A DNA stretch of 64,000 nt from Taenia hydatigena (GCA_036345935.2 JADWOT020000006.1:9522519-9586518), one strand, 5' to 3'; positions 24,511-36,200 are shown, counted from the first letter of the stretch. The notes: a model not told the origin generated them from the sequence alone. Program-made: numbers and translations.

Positions 24511-25413
24511 GTTGAAGTGCGAGCTTATATGTACGCTGCAGTTGTAGCACATGCCTATAGTACTCTGTAAAATATCGTTTCCGCGGTCCTTTCATGTAGC
24601 CACAATAAGCCAAAACGGTGCGAATGATTGTGTATTAATAATGCACGACCGGGCTCGGCGTCTCTTCACATTGCCCGTCGAAAACACGTTGGAGTAGAAT
24701 CAGTCTACAGTCGTTACTTTGCCCGTACATATAGGACCACAGTCGGACCTCCCGTCTGATCAGCACCCATATCATTTGGAAACATGCCAACCCGTCAGCT
24801 CACATAGCAGTTGCGCCGACACTTCGTTTGCACCATTATACAGTAAATGACCGCTGAAATTCGTATTCGAGCCCAGACGTCGCTTCGGAGTACTCACAGC
24901 GGTCAAGGCGACGGGAGCCATCCCACTGGCTGTTTCACTGATCAATGTGGTAGACCAAACGAGCATCAAGACACCCGCGGTCATGGCCTCCATACCGCGA
25001 CAGTACAATCAAACCGCGTCCCAGCCTGCCGGATTCCCTACATCACAGTGGTGTCAGTTGCGTCCCGTTGTTTCCCCCCGTTACTTCAAGAGACTGAAAA
25101 ATAACCCTCGGCACCCTAACTTTCCAACTGTTGCTTCAGAGGCAAGATTCGGTTTATCGTTGTAAACAAGCTGCGCTACGGGGACGAAGGCCAGCGAGGC
25201 GGAAAGCAACCCCCCAGACGTCAATCAAGCTCGGTTGGCCCACAACCCCCTTTCGCATCATCGCTGATCGCCCCAAGGCAACCATTCTTAGTATTATTAC
25301 TGAGGATGACTCGAACTTAAAAAGACGCTGAACCTTAGAACGATGGACGTCCACAGACCTGACTCTGTCCGCAATGCTCGGCATTCGTTAGACCCAAAGG
25401 CTGCCAACGGTCA

Positions 25414-25419
25414 TTTATT
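25414..25419 (-). terminator. Polyadenylation signal for ALG14
   Basis: AATAAA on the minus strand about 130 bases after the ALG14 stop codon. The position suits a short 3' untranslated region. Confidence 0.45.
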
Positions 25420-25460
25420 CGCGCCAGGAATTGAGGGCAATGATATAGTACCCTTATTCA

Positions 25461-25490
25461 CTCCCCCCCTCCCCCCCCCAAAAAAAAAAT
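25461..25490. repeat. Poly-C / poly-A tract
   Basis: A run of C broken by one T, immediately followed by about ten A. It is low-complexity sequence. Confidence 0.8.
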
Positions 25491-25550
25491 TAGATTTCGT
25501 TCTATTTGTGAACGACGAAAAATAACAAAAAGACTGAAAACATGACACTA

Positions 25551-26568
25551 TCATGAGAGGAGGCCAAGGTAAGTAGCTCGAGGATATTTCTTAACCAGGT
25601 AAGGCCACTGGACCACAACGTGGACCAGGTGAAGGTGGTAAAGCAGACGACCGGAGAGGGAGAGGCGGCGCGTGCGGCAGACGCTCTCCACAAAAACCAC
25701 AGCCCTCGAACCGCGCATAAATCTATGCACTACCCAGGCCGCCAAACAAACCGGGACACAAGTTCCAGGACCATTGCAGAGTACCTCAAAAGGCGAAGAT
25801 GTCAAATTGCAATGATGACAGTGTCAAAAGCTGTAATGAAGTACGGGAAACGTGAAACGAAAAAATGAGTGCGAACTCCTAACACCACATTTACAATACG
25901 AGAATTAATAATAACATGTTTACATGGTAAAAATGAGCACAATCGGGAACAAGGAATAGCCACCGAAACGATAATTACTTTGCAAAAACAAAACTTAATT
26001 TAAAGGACACGGCAAAAGGCGCAGATAGAAAGTAATACAGATAATGTTGTCGACTCAGTGAAACAAATTGAGATAATTAAGTCATTGTTTCAAAAGTTGG
26101 CATTGATATTGCATAGAAACAGAGGCGACTTACAAGGCGAGGGCGATGTTTTACAACCAAGACAGTAGCGATCATAATGGCATAGCACGTGGTAAAAATA
26201 CTTGTGAAGTAGGATTGTCCAACTGCCCTGGCGCGAGGCAATTTTTCAATCAAAAACTAATACTTAAAATGGGAGGATATCATACATCATTATTCTGGCG
26301 TGTATTTTCAAGTTCATATGCTTTTTCACCACTTAAATTGTCGTTCGAAGCCACAACGTATACTCTGGGGGAATAGGTTGGAGGCAAATGGCGCACGTAG
26401 GACATCAACTCTGCCGTGTGGCCACCTATGGCGAAGGTGACAAGGAAAGAAATTACCTGAACCCAAAACAAACATTGTGCTGCAACTTCCAGAAGCATCC
26501 AACAAAGATACACAGCATTTTAACACAATCCAAAGTATAGAGAGCAAGAATACTATTTCTAAAGTCAT
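25551..26568 (-). CDS. ALG14: UDP-GlcNAc transferase subunit ALG14
   Basis: ER-membrane anchor that recruits catalytic ALG13; together they add the second GlcNAc to the dolichol-linked precursor of N-glycans. Exons on the minus strand are 26568-26457, 26425-26286, 26256-26134 and 25784-25551, giving 202 residues, near the human 216. Residues 1-25 form the hydrophobic N-terminal anchor. GSGGHT (36-41) is the signature loop, completed across the first intron. PTYSPRVYVVAS, the IEKLPRARAV block and CNGPGTCVP follow. ESVCR, RLSLSGRLLYHL and VQWPYL near the C-terminus are family hallmarks, and the chain ends YLGLLS. Introns 1 and 2 are only 31 and 29 nt (26456-26426 and 26285-26257), both GT-AG, and both must be removed to restore frame and motifs. 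The third is 349 nt. The gene lies among LTR copies, but its coding sequence is intact. Confidence 0.95.
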
Positions 26569-27408
26569 CTAGAAAAATAGCACAGCGATCTTAGAGAGCA
26601 AAGCAAATACGCTTTACCGCAATCAAACGCGACCAAGAAGACTTAAATTGTTTCATCAAAAGTTAATGGACAATAGAATTATAGAGATCTGCACTTTCTA
26701 AGCAACATGAAAAAAAAACACTTGTTCTTAAGTTACTTTCTATTGCTTTTGATTCAGATGATCACTATAATAGGTTCGGTACAATGAGTCACCGGTTTGC
26801 ATGGCTGGAACAATGCTAGCAAGAAGGAACACTTAGCACAAGATAAACAACACTTCAAATAAAATCCCTAATTTCCGTAAAAGTCAATCAGAAAGGTTAG
26901 GAAGGACCCACTGCATAAGGATATTCCCATCTACGTAAAAATGGCCATTCAACGTCAAATCGAGAAAGTCAACATGTGCAAGCAAAATTAATAAAAAATG
27001 AACTGAAAACCACAACCCGTGTTAATGTGCCCAAACTTATTTCGGCACAGATAAATAACTACAAAAAATCCTACCTACACAACTCGCTGCGTTCCACGAA
27101 TTTCGGATGCAGCTTAAATGCGGCACTTTAAGTCAAAAAATACTAAGATGAGTTAATTGCATCGTAAATAGATTAGACTCTTTGTCTCTATGACATTGCC
27201 TAGTCCGATTCAGCCCCGCGTAAACAATGAAACCGTGAGGAACATTCGCTCGCATAAAGAGATCTCTATGGTAATCTGTTTATCCTGCTTTTAAATTACT
27301 GTATTTTGCGGATTATTAAAGGGTTTCATTTTCTAATGTAGCACGGCAATGCAAACACCTTGTCCCAAGCATTTTGATAACTAGAAATAAATTTCGAATA
27401 CTTATTAA

Positions 27409-27590
27409 GTGTTCCGGGACTACCTTTAGGGCAAAAAAAGCATAATTAATATAGTAGAATACATATGTCAGCAAATAGAGCTAACGGGGCTGCATGCATG
27501 ACCCAGATGATAGCCTCAACGGCTAGGGCAATATGGCCACCCAAGTGCCTGAAATTAGAACCTGTAGTCAAATAAAGAAATCATGTTGCA
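27409..27590 (-). mobile_element. Degenerate LTR copy
   Basis: An old, strongly mutated minus-orientation copy of the LTR family. GTTCCGGGACTACC corresponds to the consensus CGTCCCGAGGCTCC. Blocks matching the middle (GGGGCTGCATGCATGACCC, GGCTAGGGCAATATGGCCA) and the far end follow in order. The ends are eroded, so the borders are approximate. Confidence 0.65.
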
Positions 27591-27774
27591 TATATTTTAG
27601 GACCTACGATAAAGTAACGCAGAAGTTTCTCGGACGCAACGGCAATCATCATGTACCTTGGCGAGGAGAGTGAGTATATTTTTTCTTCCAAAGTCTAATT
27701 ATCCAGCAAACTACCACCACCTTTAAAGAATAAGTGTTTTGTTTCTCGCTTTGTTTGATTATCTCTGTTATTAT

Positions 27775-27967
27775 TGTAGTACTTTGTTTGTTGGAACTAC
27801 CGGTTCCGGTCAAGGTCACAGAGTTAACCGTACTGCCCTAACTGTGTGGGCTGGTCCCCAAGCCATACCAGCAGTCTATTTCCCTCTCTCCGTTGAATAT
27901 ATATATATATATATTCTACCCTAGCATTCTGCCTTCTTTTGCTTAAAGGGAGCCTCAGGACGCTACA
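27775..27967 (+). repeat. 5' LTR of the TRIM-like element
   Basis: A 193-bp terminal repeat with TG...CA ends. It includes an extended TATATATA tract that could act as the TATA box of the element promoter. It differs from the 3' partner by many substitutions, for example AGTTAACC in place of AGGTGGCC. Confidence 0.88.
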
Positions 27968-27990
27968 TTGGTGGCAGCAGAAAGCGGATC
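27968..27990 (+). other. Putative primer-binding site of the TRIM-like element
   Basis: The sequence beginning TTGGTGGCAGC directly follows the 5' LTR. The TGG matches the CCA end of a tRNA. I cannot name the tRNA without a search. Confidence 0.5.
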
Positions 27991-28477
27991 CGACTCTATA
28001 GGGCTATTATCTCGATCTCTACCGCCTGCGGCATGTTGCAGCGGTGCGAAAGAAGTGCATGTGCTACGGATGGACCACGAACGACGTCCACCTCCGGCAT
28101 CTACCCCTTCTTCGTTTTCTACAAAAAAGCTATCAACAACTGAAGCGACACTAGACATGGACCACCTGGAAAGTTTCGTTTCGAAGATTACCCCTATTAT
28201 ACTTGCTTAAGGAGATCGGCGTACTAACGTCCCCCTACGGACATACTGATGGTCGACAGAACCACTTATTCTGAACTTCGTTTCCAAGCCAAACGAAACT
28301 CGAAGTGCAATGCACTGCCAAGAGGGATCACTGACGTTGGTGTCAAGCATCGCCTCAATCGCGTCGAATGTCGGCGACTGGCATGGTTAGCTCGTGGGTG
28401 CTTGTTGCAGCACTGAGTATGTTGTGATGGCTGACGCGGGAGGTGTACCAAGGGGCGCGTCGGGGACTACGCTCGAA

Positions 28478-28492
28478 AGAGGAGAGGGGCAA
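28478..28492 (+). other. Putative polypurine tract of the TRIM-like element
   Basis: A purine-only run, AAAGAGGAGAGGGG, ends two or three bases before the 3' LTR. This is the expected position and composition for the plus-strand primer of an LTR element. Confidence 0.6.
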
Positions 28493-28687
28493 TGTAGTAC
28501 TTTGTTTGTTGGAACTACCGGTATCGGTCAAGGTGACAGAGGTGGCCGTACTGCCCTAGCTGCATGGGCTGGCCTCTGGGCCATGCCAGTAGCCTAGTTC
28601 CCTCTGTACGTTGAATATATATATATATATATATTCTATCCTAGCATTCTGCCTTTTTTGTCTTCGAGGGAGACCCAGGACGCTACA
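28493..28687 (+). repeat. 3' LTR of the TRIM-like element
   Basis: A 195-bp direct repeat of the 5' LTR. It begins TGTAGTACTTTG and ends CAGGACGCTACA, with a longer AT dinucleotide run than its partner. Confidence 0.88.
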
Positions 28688-28730
28688 ATGCCGTCCAAGA
28701 ACCACGTAGTGAAACCGCAAAGGTCCAGAT

Positions 28731-28912
28731 TGTAGCGTCCCGAGACTCCCCTGAAGGCGAAAGCAGACAAACACCAGGGCAAAACATATGCTTATTAAAT
28801 AGACAGAGAAAATGGAGCTGATGGCACGGACCGAAGGCCAGCCCACGCGGCTAGGACAACATGGCCGCCCCTGTGACCGAAACGCGCAGACATAACAAAC
28901 ATTGAAACACAG
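28731..28912 (-). mobile_element. Solo LTR, diverged
   Basis: A minus-orientation unit starting TGTAGCGTCCCGAGACTCC only 43 bp after the TRIM-like element. The middle blocks (GATGGCACGGACCGAAGGCC, GGCTAGGACAACATGGCC) are recognisable. The far end has decayed to CATTGAAACACA. Confidence 0.75.
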
Positions 28913-29397
28913 ATGTTTGAAGATTTCAACAATTAAATAAAGTGCTAATTAACCAATGCAGCGCTTAAATTTTTCTTAAAGTCGCATAAATTTATATTAG
29001 GGTGCTTGGGAGTGTCTCACTAGCGTACAAAGCATGTGAGGCGATCGAATGTTCTAATGACTACTTTGGCGAACAGAAGTATTACCCATGGAGACCAAAA
29101 ACCCATGCAAACAATCGTGAACTATAAATATTTACCAAAACGAATCGGCCAGACTCAATACTTTTCTAAATGTAGTCCTGCACCCTAATACATCCCTAAA
29201 GACAAAGGACGATATTAGAAAGGATTTCTGACTGATGTCATGACCTAAAAGCCAACTCACTCAGGGGGACAATGCTGCCACCGAAGTGAAAGTGACCGAA
29301 GGCTAGAGTTAGACGATAAACACATCGAGTGTATTTCTATGCCCCTTCATTTTAAAATTTTTCTTATTGCTAACCAAGCTAAGTGCGTGTAGCATCT

Positions 29398-29572
29398 CGA
29401 GGCTCCCTCAAGGGCAAATGAAGGCAGAATACTAGGTTAAATACACATATTCAGCAAGCAAAGGGAAATAAGCCGTTGACATGGGCCGCAGGCCAGCCCG
29501 CACAGGTAGGGCGATATGGCGACCTCTGTCACCCCGACCGAAGCCGGTAGTTCAAACAAACAAAGTACTACA
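29398..29572 (-). mobile_element. Solo LTR with 5-bp target duplication GTGCG
   Basis: A 175-bp minus-orientation unit from TGTAGCATCTCGAGG to AAGTACTACA. The five bases before it (29393-29397) and after it (29573-29577) are both GTGCG. This is a non-AT target-site duplication, so it shows directly that the unit behaves as an integrated LTR whose internal part was lost by recombination. Confidence 0.88.
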
Positions 29573-30247
29573 GTGCGAGTCTTAAGTATCGGTGACACAC
29601 CACACAAAATTGGCCATTTTCCTTTTTGATTGCGAACAATTTACTTATAAGGTCATAAAATTTTTTAAAGCGTCTGAATAATTGCCTAGTAAGTGGTTTC
29701 TAATATCACACATTTTCTTGCAATCGTATGGCGTTAAGTGAATTCTAAACTAAGACAATGGGATTGTTACATCGTCTTGAAACGCACACGATATGTGCTA
29801 GTCACACGCAAGTTTGTTTTAATTTATCCCAGCAAACGTAGCATAAATCAAAATATCCTTTTAAAAATGACAAGTTCTTCTATAAAAGGTCTGAAAGCAA
29901 AATTAACTTAACAGCCGTAAAGTTCTAAGTAACCACTTTTGTGTGTAACTTAAGCGTTTTTCTGTCGGCAAGTCTTCGTTGTGGTTTTGTTGTTGGGCTA
30001 TTCTCCCTCATCCTTCGTGCACATTTAGCTAGTATCCTAGCCTTGTGTTGATGCCTCACACCGTTATTGTCTATTAATCATGACTGCTTTCGAAGCCCTA
30101 TTGTTATATATCATTGTTACATTACGTTTATAATTTAAAACCAAATCTTCCTGTCTTTTTTGCACTTTATGACCGTAGAGCATGTGGCTGGGTTGCCCCG
30201 CTATGCTATCTCATTAAAAACCCTAATGCATTCAATTTCTAGCCTCT

Positions 30248-33200
30248 ATGACGTCGTCGTCTTTTGATTTCGCTGGTCAGAGTCGTATTGCCCAGTTAGC
30301 GCGCACATATTGGCTACCTCCAATCGGCCCAGAGGGCCAGCAGAAACAAAAAAAAGTGTTTCAGAGTGATCTTGTTGAACGAATTTACCTTGAAGATATG
30401 ATCAGTTTCGGGTTCTCTCATCGTCGATGCATGATGCTTGAGTTGGCTCAGTATCTCGAATGTTGGCTGTGGCCAAACTTTGACGAAAAAAGCAGCCGTG
30501 CCCATGTCATATCCATCTGCGTCATGGTCAATGAGAAAGCTCGCGAAAGAGTGCCCATCTGGCAGGTACTATTCTTGCGCATGTATTACCTCATTGGGAT
30601 GAGTTTAATAGGTTAACTGACTGTGTTCTTCCTTTTCCAGTGCTTCCATGATAATCCTGATCAATTTGGTCTGTTGATTTTCCGCGTGATCGAGGTACTT
30701 GTGGATGATGCCATTGATGTCAATCTTCTCCTCCCATCAGACGATCCGAAGCTGATGAAGCATCGTGATGATCTCCGCAAACGCCTGACAGAACACATTG
30801 TTTTAATCGCCTTTCTCTCCCACTGCCTGACCAGCCTGGCGGAAGTAGGCGTTTTGCGTCGCTACTTGAAGGACATCTACTCCTTAGCGGTTTGGCGGCA
30901 TCTGCAGCCGCAAAGGCTGGAGAAGGAATTGGCAGCAAGTCCTTCTCGTTATCGGAAACTTCTGAAAAAACTAGAGAAGCATGCGGCTGAGTTGAGTGCA
31001 GAAGAGTGCGAAAGGTTGACCAAACAGCGCGCCTTTGTGGCCAATTTCGTCGACAAATTCTTGGCTATTCTGGAAAATTTGCCTGACGATAAGGTTCTGA
31101 ATTACCAACCTCTCGCATTTAATTTGAGCATTTATGGAGTGTTTTTAACTTCCAGCATTCTAACTTTCTATCATGCACGTCAAAATCTTGTATCCATACG
31201 TAAGAGTAGCAAAAGTCGAAGTGGGATAAGGTTTAACGGGTCCGGTCCCCACTTTCATTTAAGGTATTTGATGTGGTTTTATTGCGGTGCATTTGCTCAT
31301 GTTTTCTACTTTTTGCAGGAACTGGACCCCCTTCTCGCCCATTACCTGCATAGGAGTCTACTGCTTTTGATCGATTTATCCAGCATGTTGATGACTCGTC
31401 GCTTCCTTATGATTTTAATGGATGATCGCCATACAGTAGTACGCTGTCAGAATTGCGCCCTTTACAAATCAGACGGAAAGAAAGAGGGTTGCTTGTTCTC
31501 TGAACTTGTTGACATTTTCTCCTTCTATGCCCAGTTCCAAGTAGATTCGACTACAGGAGAAGCAGTGGATGCAACCGAATTGGATCGAAGGTTGGCCCAT
31601 TTTGGGACCCGTGTTTTTATTTGCTTTTAAGCCATGATTCTTACTAAATGGACTCTTCAAGTCACAAACCTTGTTTCCTGTATTTCATTTTGGCCTAAAG
31701 CCATAAGTGGTTTTCGTGTTTTTCACAAATGAAGACCTCGAGGTATCAACTTGCTACGTCTTAAAACCGACTTATTTCAATGCATTTTTTTTTCGTTGCC
31801 AGTCATTCCTTAATGACTGGCTTCTGATTCCTTCGCACCTTTGATGAACCTTAATTCGAACACAAGCGTGAGAACCCAGAGATTTCCGATTTAGGTATTT
31901 CGAAGATCACTATATTTCACAACTGTTCCTGCATTAATCGTTCATCAAATAGCTAAAATTTGTTCATTATCCCACCTTATCGTTCGAAATTGAGGTGCAG
32001 ACGATCATTATCGCCTTGTTTTTACCGCCTTTTACTCAATTATGTTTTTTTGTACGATTGACTGTTTTACAATTTGAATTTCAATGATTTGCTTGAACTT
32101 TTAGGCACTGTTTCCAATTAAACAATCTTCAATTGACAGTGTTTTCAGAGAGTCGAGAAGGTATATTCCGTGATTTCGCAGTGGCAAATCCAGCTGCCTA
32201 CGAGTCTCGGGAGAAGTTGGCTGATTTCTTGCAAAAATTAACAACAAAACAACTGTATGGTTTGGCGGCTAAATTTCACTTTTTCCCTTTAACTCCAAAA
32301 GGACAGGAGGAAAGTGGTAGTGGTGATTCCTTATCAGCTGCCAAAAAGCGCAAAGTCGACCAAACTCCCCTAAGTGTCTACCCACCACAATTTCCTAGCA
32401 AACTTTTCCAGAAGGACATGCTTATCAAGGTAACCTTCGTGCCGCTTTTTATTTGAACTTAGCGTAATGTAATACCACTATTTATCCGTTTGCATTCGAA
32501 TCTAATTTTGAGCTCACATGCTTGCCTTTGTCCAGCTCCTGGTTTATCACTTTGCAATTCGTGAATCGCATCTGGCCCAAATGAATAGTGCCCCTTTGTA
32601 TCCTACGGAGGAGCTCCTTTGGAACGGGAATCTGGTCCCGAGCGAATTTTTCTCCGGCGAAGAATGTCTGGCTTTGCCTAAACTCGGTCTGCAGTTTTTA
32701 ACTCTGCAAGACTACTTGATGCGTAATTTCACTCTCTTTCGACTAGAGTCAACGTTCGAGATTCGACAGGTAAGAGTATATTGCGCTAAGAATGTTTCGA
32801 GGTTTGATGGTGCTTGTATACTAGGTTATGGTTTTTTCCACCCCGCTGTAGGATTTGGAAGACGCACTGTGTCGCATGAGGCCGTGGAGAGGAGAGCACG
32901 GCCAGGTGGTGTTCGACGGGTGGTCGCGGATGGCACTCCCTATTCAGGCCTTCAACATCGTGGAGGTGGGCAAGCCGGCGCTGGGTGCAAGGCAGTCCTC
33001 TCGGGTGCGTGCAGACGTGCGCGTCGTGTTGGCAGGCCTGCGTGAGGACGTACAGAAAGAGTGGCAGGGTTTGCGTCGCCACGATCCTGTTTTCCTTGTA
33101 ACTGTTCAACCAAAAAGTCAGCTCAGGAACTGGAAGTACGTTTCTTTTCCTTCACATCCCCTGGCCATCTTATTTAACATAACATCACAATGAGTAGTAA

Positions 33201-36200
33201 GTTTTTCTTACCAGTCTTCTTGGATGGCTAGTTCACTTCGTTATTTTGGGTTGCGTATTTCTGACTTTTTCATGTTCCCCTTTGTAGAAAGGCTTTACAT
33301 TATCAGCATTGTTGTACAGGAAATTACTCAGGTCCTAGAGTTGATTATGAACACTCCAATTGGTCAATACCTTTCCCTCAACTTGTCTAGGTACAACCCA
33401 CGCAAGCCGTTCCTTTCACAAATTGGCATTTTGGCAGTTCGTGGCTGTGAAATCGAGGGTCAAGTAGACAAAGCTGGGAAGCTCATTCCCGATGAGGAGC
33501 GTTTTGGTCTGGTCCCAAGTAAAGGTGTGTGCGATTGGTTTCGTGTGCCTTAACACAAAAATCTGACTGAAATCTCACGTCTACTTTTACATCAAGCAGA
33601 GGAGTTTGACGCTCCAGCAACGGCTCCAACATGGCGGGTTTCTTTGGATCCCTGCCAATACCAGGAGGACATAAATCGTTTGCGAAATGAGAAGAATCGG
33701 GGGAAGGCTATTCGTGCGGAGATCGCTCGGGCGAAACGCGAGGGACGCTCGGCTGAAGCGATCAACGTGCTAGAGAAGAAGGCTTTTGAGGCTGACTCCT
33801 CCTCGCCTGATGACATTTACGACACCTTCAATGTGTTGGTGCGCAGAAAACCCAAGGAAAACAATTTCAAGGCTGTCCTCGACACCATACGGTGTGTAGG
33901 ATTTAATTGAGTGGCACTGTACTTGCTATGGAGGCGGTTTTTTTTTTCATTGCCCAACTTCGCAGTATTTTCTACATTTGATAGCCTTGAGTAAGGGGAT
34001 ACTTTATTTCATTGTAATGCGTGTTTCATTTGATCTATAGCAGATCCTGCGTAGCCACCTACTCATGTTATCTTCAGGAAATTGTCTTTTGCTAAAGAGA
34101 TCTCATGAACACTCGTTCTGTGGTGCCCGACTGGCTTTTGGATTTGCTTATGGGCTACCTTGATCCTGCGGCTGCACATTACTCACGCCGTCCGGAATTT
34201 TATGATTCCCGACAGAACTGGTTCGATACCTTCCTCTCTGCTGACCATCTCCACAAGTCCTTTCCACAATACGACATTAAATTTGTCGATATGCGTTATA
34301 AGTGTCAAGATGGCGCCGCAGAAACTGGCTCCGCTGATGTTGGTAAGTTTAATCGATCATTTAAATCTGCGTGTTTACTTGGCATTTTAATGTTGCCGTG
34401 GCTGTATAATTTACATCTATTTGCATTGGAATTGAAACGCGAGTCTTCAGGTAGATATGCCCATAACTTATCATTTGTACTGCTTATATAGCTACTGGTA
34501 ACACTAAGTTAACGTAGATCAACAACATCATTTCCATATTATGGACTGTCGATAGTGTTCGTTCATCCTTGTCATCTAGCTGTCGATCCACCACCGCCAT
34601 ATCGCATAACATTTCCCCCTCTGGGTGAAGACCCGACGGCACGTGTAGAGGCCCGTTTATTGACTGAACTTCCTACAGCGGCGGACTCTAAGCCAAAGGA
34701 CTCCTCAAACACGGTGGAAGCTTCCTTGAAGCCTGTGCTCACAGCGGAGTCCTACACGCCAGCGGGGTATCAGGTGCCCTGGAACCTCCTAACGGTGGAC
34801 TGTCCGACCTGGCTGCCGAGCTCCACATCCTCAGGAGTGAAGCCGGGTAATCGGATCGCCTTCACACCTCGCCAGGTAGAGGCCATCAGAGCGGGCATGC
34901 AACCCGGCCTCACCATGGTCGTGGGACCACCGGGTACGGGGAAAACCGATATCGCCGTACAGACTATCCACAACCTCTACCACAACTACCCCGGTCAAAG
35001 GTAATACAACTCAAGCAATGGCACAAGCAACTCGTGCACTTCAAGGCCTTCCATCAGTCACTCACGATGCACTACCCTCTTCTAGAATTCTGGTAGTTAC
35101 TCACTCCAATCAGGCGCTTAACCAACTCTTTGAAAAAATCATCGCGCTGGATATCGACGAGCGCCATCTTCTGCGCCTGGGTCATGGTGAGGAGGCCCTG
35201 GCAACCACAAAGGACTTTTCTCGTTACGGTCGTGTGGACTTTATCCTGTCAAAGCGAATCGAGCTCCTTCAGAAGGCAAGCCTTTGATACTGATTCTACT
35301 TTTCATCTGCAAGCCTGATCGCCTTTTCCGATTAGAATGCTTAAATGCACCTCATTACTACGGTAATCCATTATCCTATAATTTTTCACGCCTTTGGTGG
35401 TTAATTTCTTCACTTCCATGTGCAAAGTGGAGAAAAGGGGTTAGGCATGAATGCTTCCTGACCGCCCTACGTTGCTGTCTGACAAATAATAACTTACTTG
35501 AGTTTTGATAGTCTAGTAATTGTCACTTTCTAAGAATTTTCCTATGGTGTTAGGGAAGAGAAAAGTGTTAACGGTGTGTTTAGTCCATGAGTCATCCCCA
35601 ACTCATTAAATGGCTGCTCTCCTCTGCTAGGTTGTACTCCTGCGCAAGAGCCTAGAGCTGGCGCTGAAGGCGGACGAGAGGACGGTTAACCTCATTAATG
35701 GAGGGAATGCAGATGCCGCTGCCGCCAAACCGAGACCACTGACAAATGACATTGATGAGAACGCACACCAATTGTACACTTGTGAAACTGCGCAGTACTT
35801 CTTCCTACAGGACGTACTTCCGCGTTGGGAGAAGTTCATTTCCGAAGCAGCCAAATTGCTGAAATATGGCGATGAGGAGGATGCTTCTGTGGCTGGCTTT
35901 GTGCGCAGTCATTTTCCCTTCATTTCCTTCATCACTGGACAGGTTAATCCTCCAATGGATCTTGTGGAACGGATCTTCCCCGTAAGCATTTTTCTGTAAT
36001 GGGTATTTGCTTTGGGGATCACTTGTTAAATGTGTGTGTGCTTCACGTGCACCTCTCTTAATACCTGTAAGTCTGCTTTAGTTGAAAATATTTTTTAGCT
36101 TAATGCTTAGGCTACAGCCGAGCCCCCATGACCGGTTCTTTTCATGTGTGTAGGGCCAAAGCCTAGCAAAGGATCTGTCGACCGCGCGTTCCTGCTTCCG

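Larger units (their letters stand above)
24511..25550. other. GC-rich segment downstream of ALG14, no gene supported
   Basis: From about 24640 to 25460 the DNA is CpG- and GC-rich compared with its surroundings and has several short open frames on both strands, none recognisable. It ends in a run of C followed by A (25461-25490). Part of it may be the 3' untranslated region of ALG14 (AATAAA on the minus strand at 25419-25414). The rest may be decayed mobile DNA. Confidence 0.35.
27775..28687 (+). mobile_element. Complete TRIM-like element (two LTRs plus internal region)
   Basis: A 913-bp element: 5' LTR 27775-27967, internal region 27968-28492, 3' LTR 28493-28687. Both LTRs start TGTAGTACTTTG and end GGACGCTACA (TG...CA) and carry an AT-repeat TATA-like block. 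Directly after the 5' LTR comes TTGGTGGCAGCAGAAAGC, in the place and with the TGG of a tRNA primer-binding site. Directly before the 3' LTR is the purine tract AAAGAGGAGAGGGG, in the place of a polypurine tract. The internal 525 bp have no reverse-transcriptase, integrase or protease coding capacity, so the element is non-autonomous. This is the architecture of terminal-repeat retrotransposons in miniature. The two LTRs differ at many positions, so the insertion is not recent. The flanking 5-mers ATTAT and ATGCC do not match. Confidence 0.88.

Noticed and set aside
24772..25384. Several 60-85-residue frames on both strands near the C-run
   Set aside because: No reverse transcriptase, transposase or gag-like motif. 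Overlapping frames in GC-rich DNA without splice support.
23836..29577. Idea that the ~185-bp repeats are MITEs or tRNA-derived SINEs
   Set aside because: The TG...CA ends, 5-bp target duplications and the two-LTR element with primer site and purine tract fit LTRs. There are no long inverted repeats and no tRNA-type A and B boxes.
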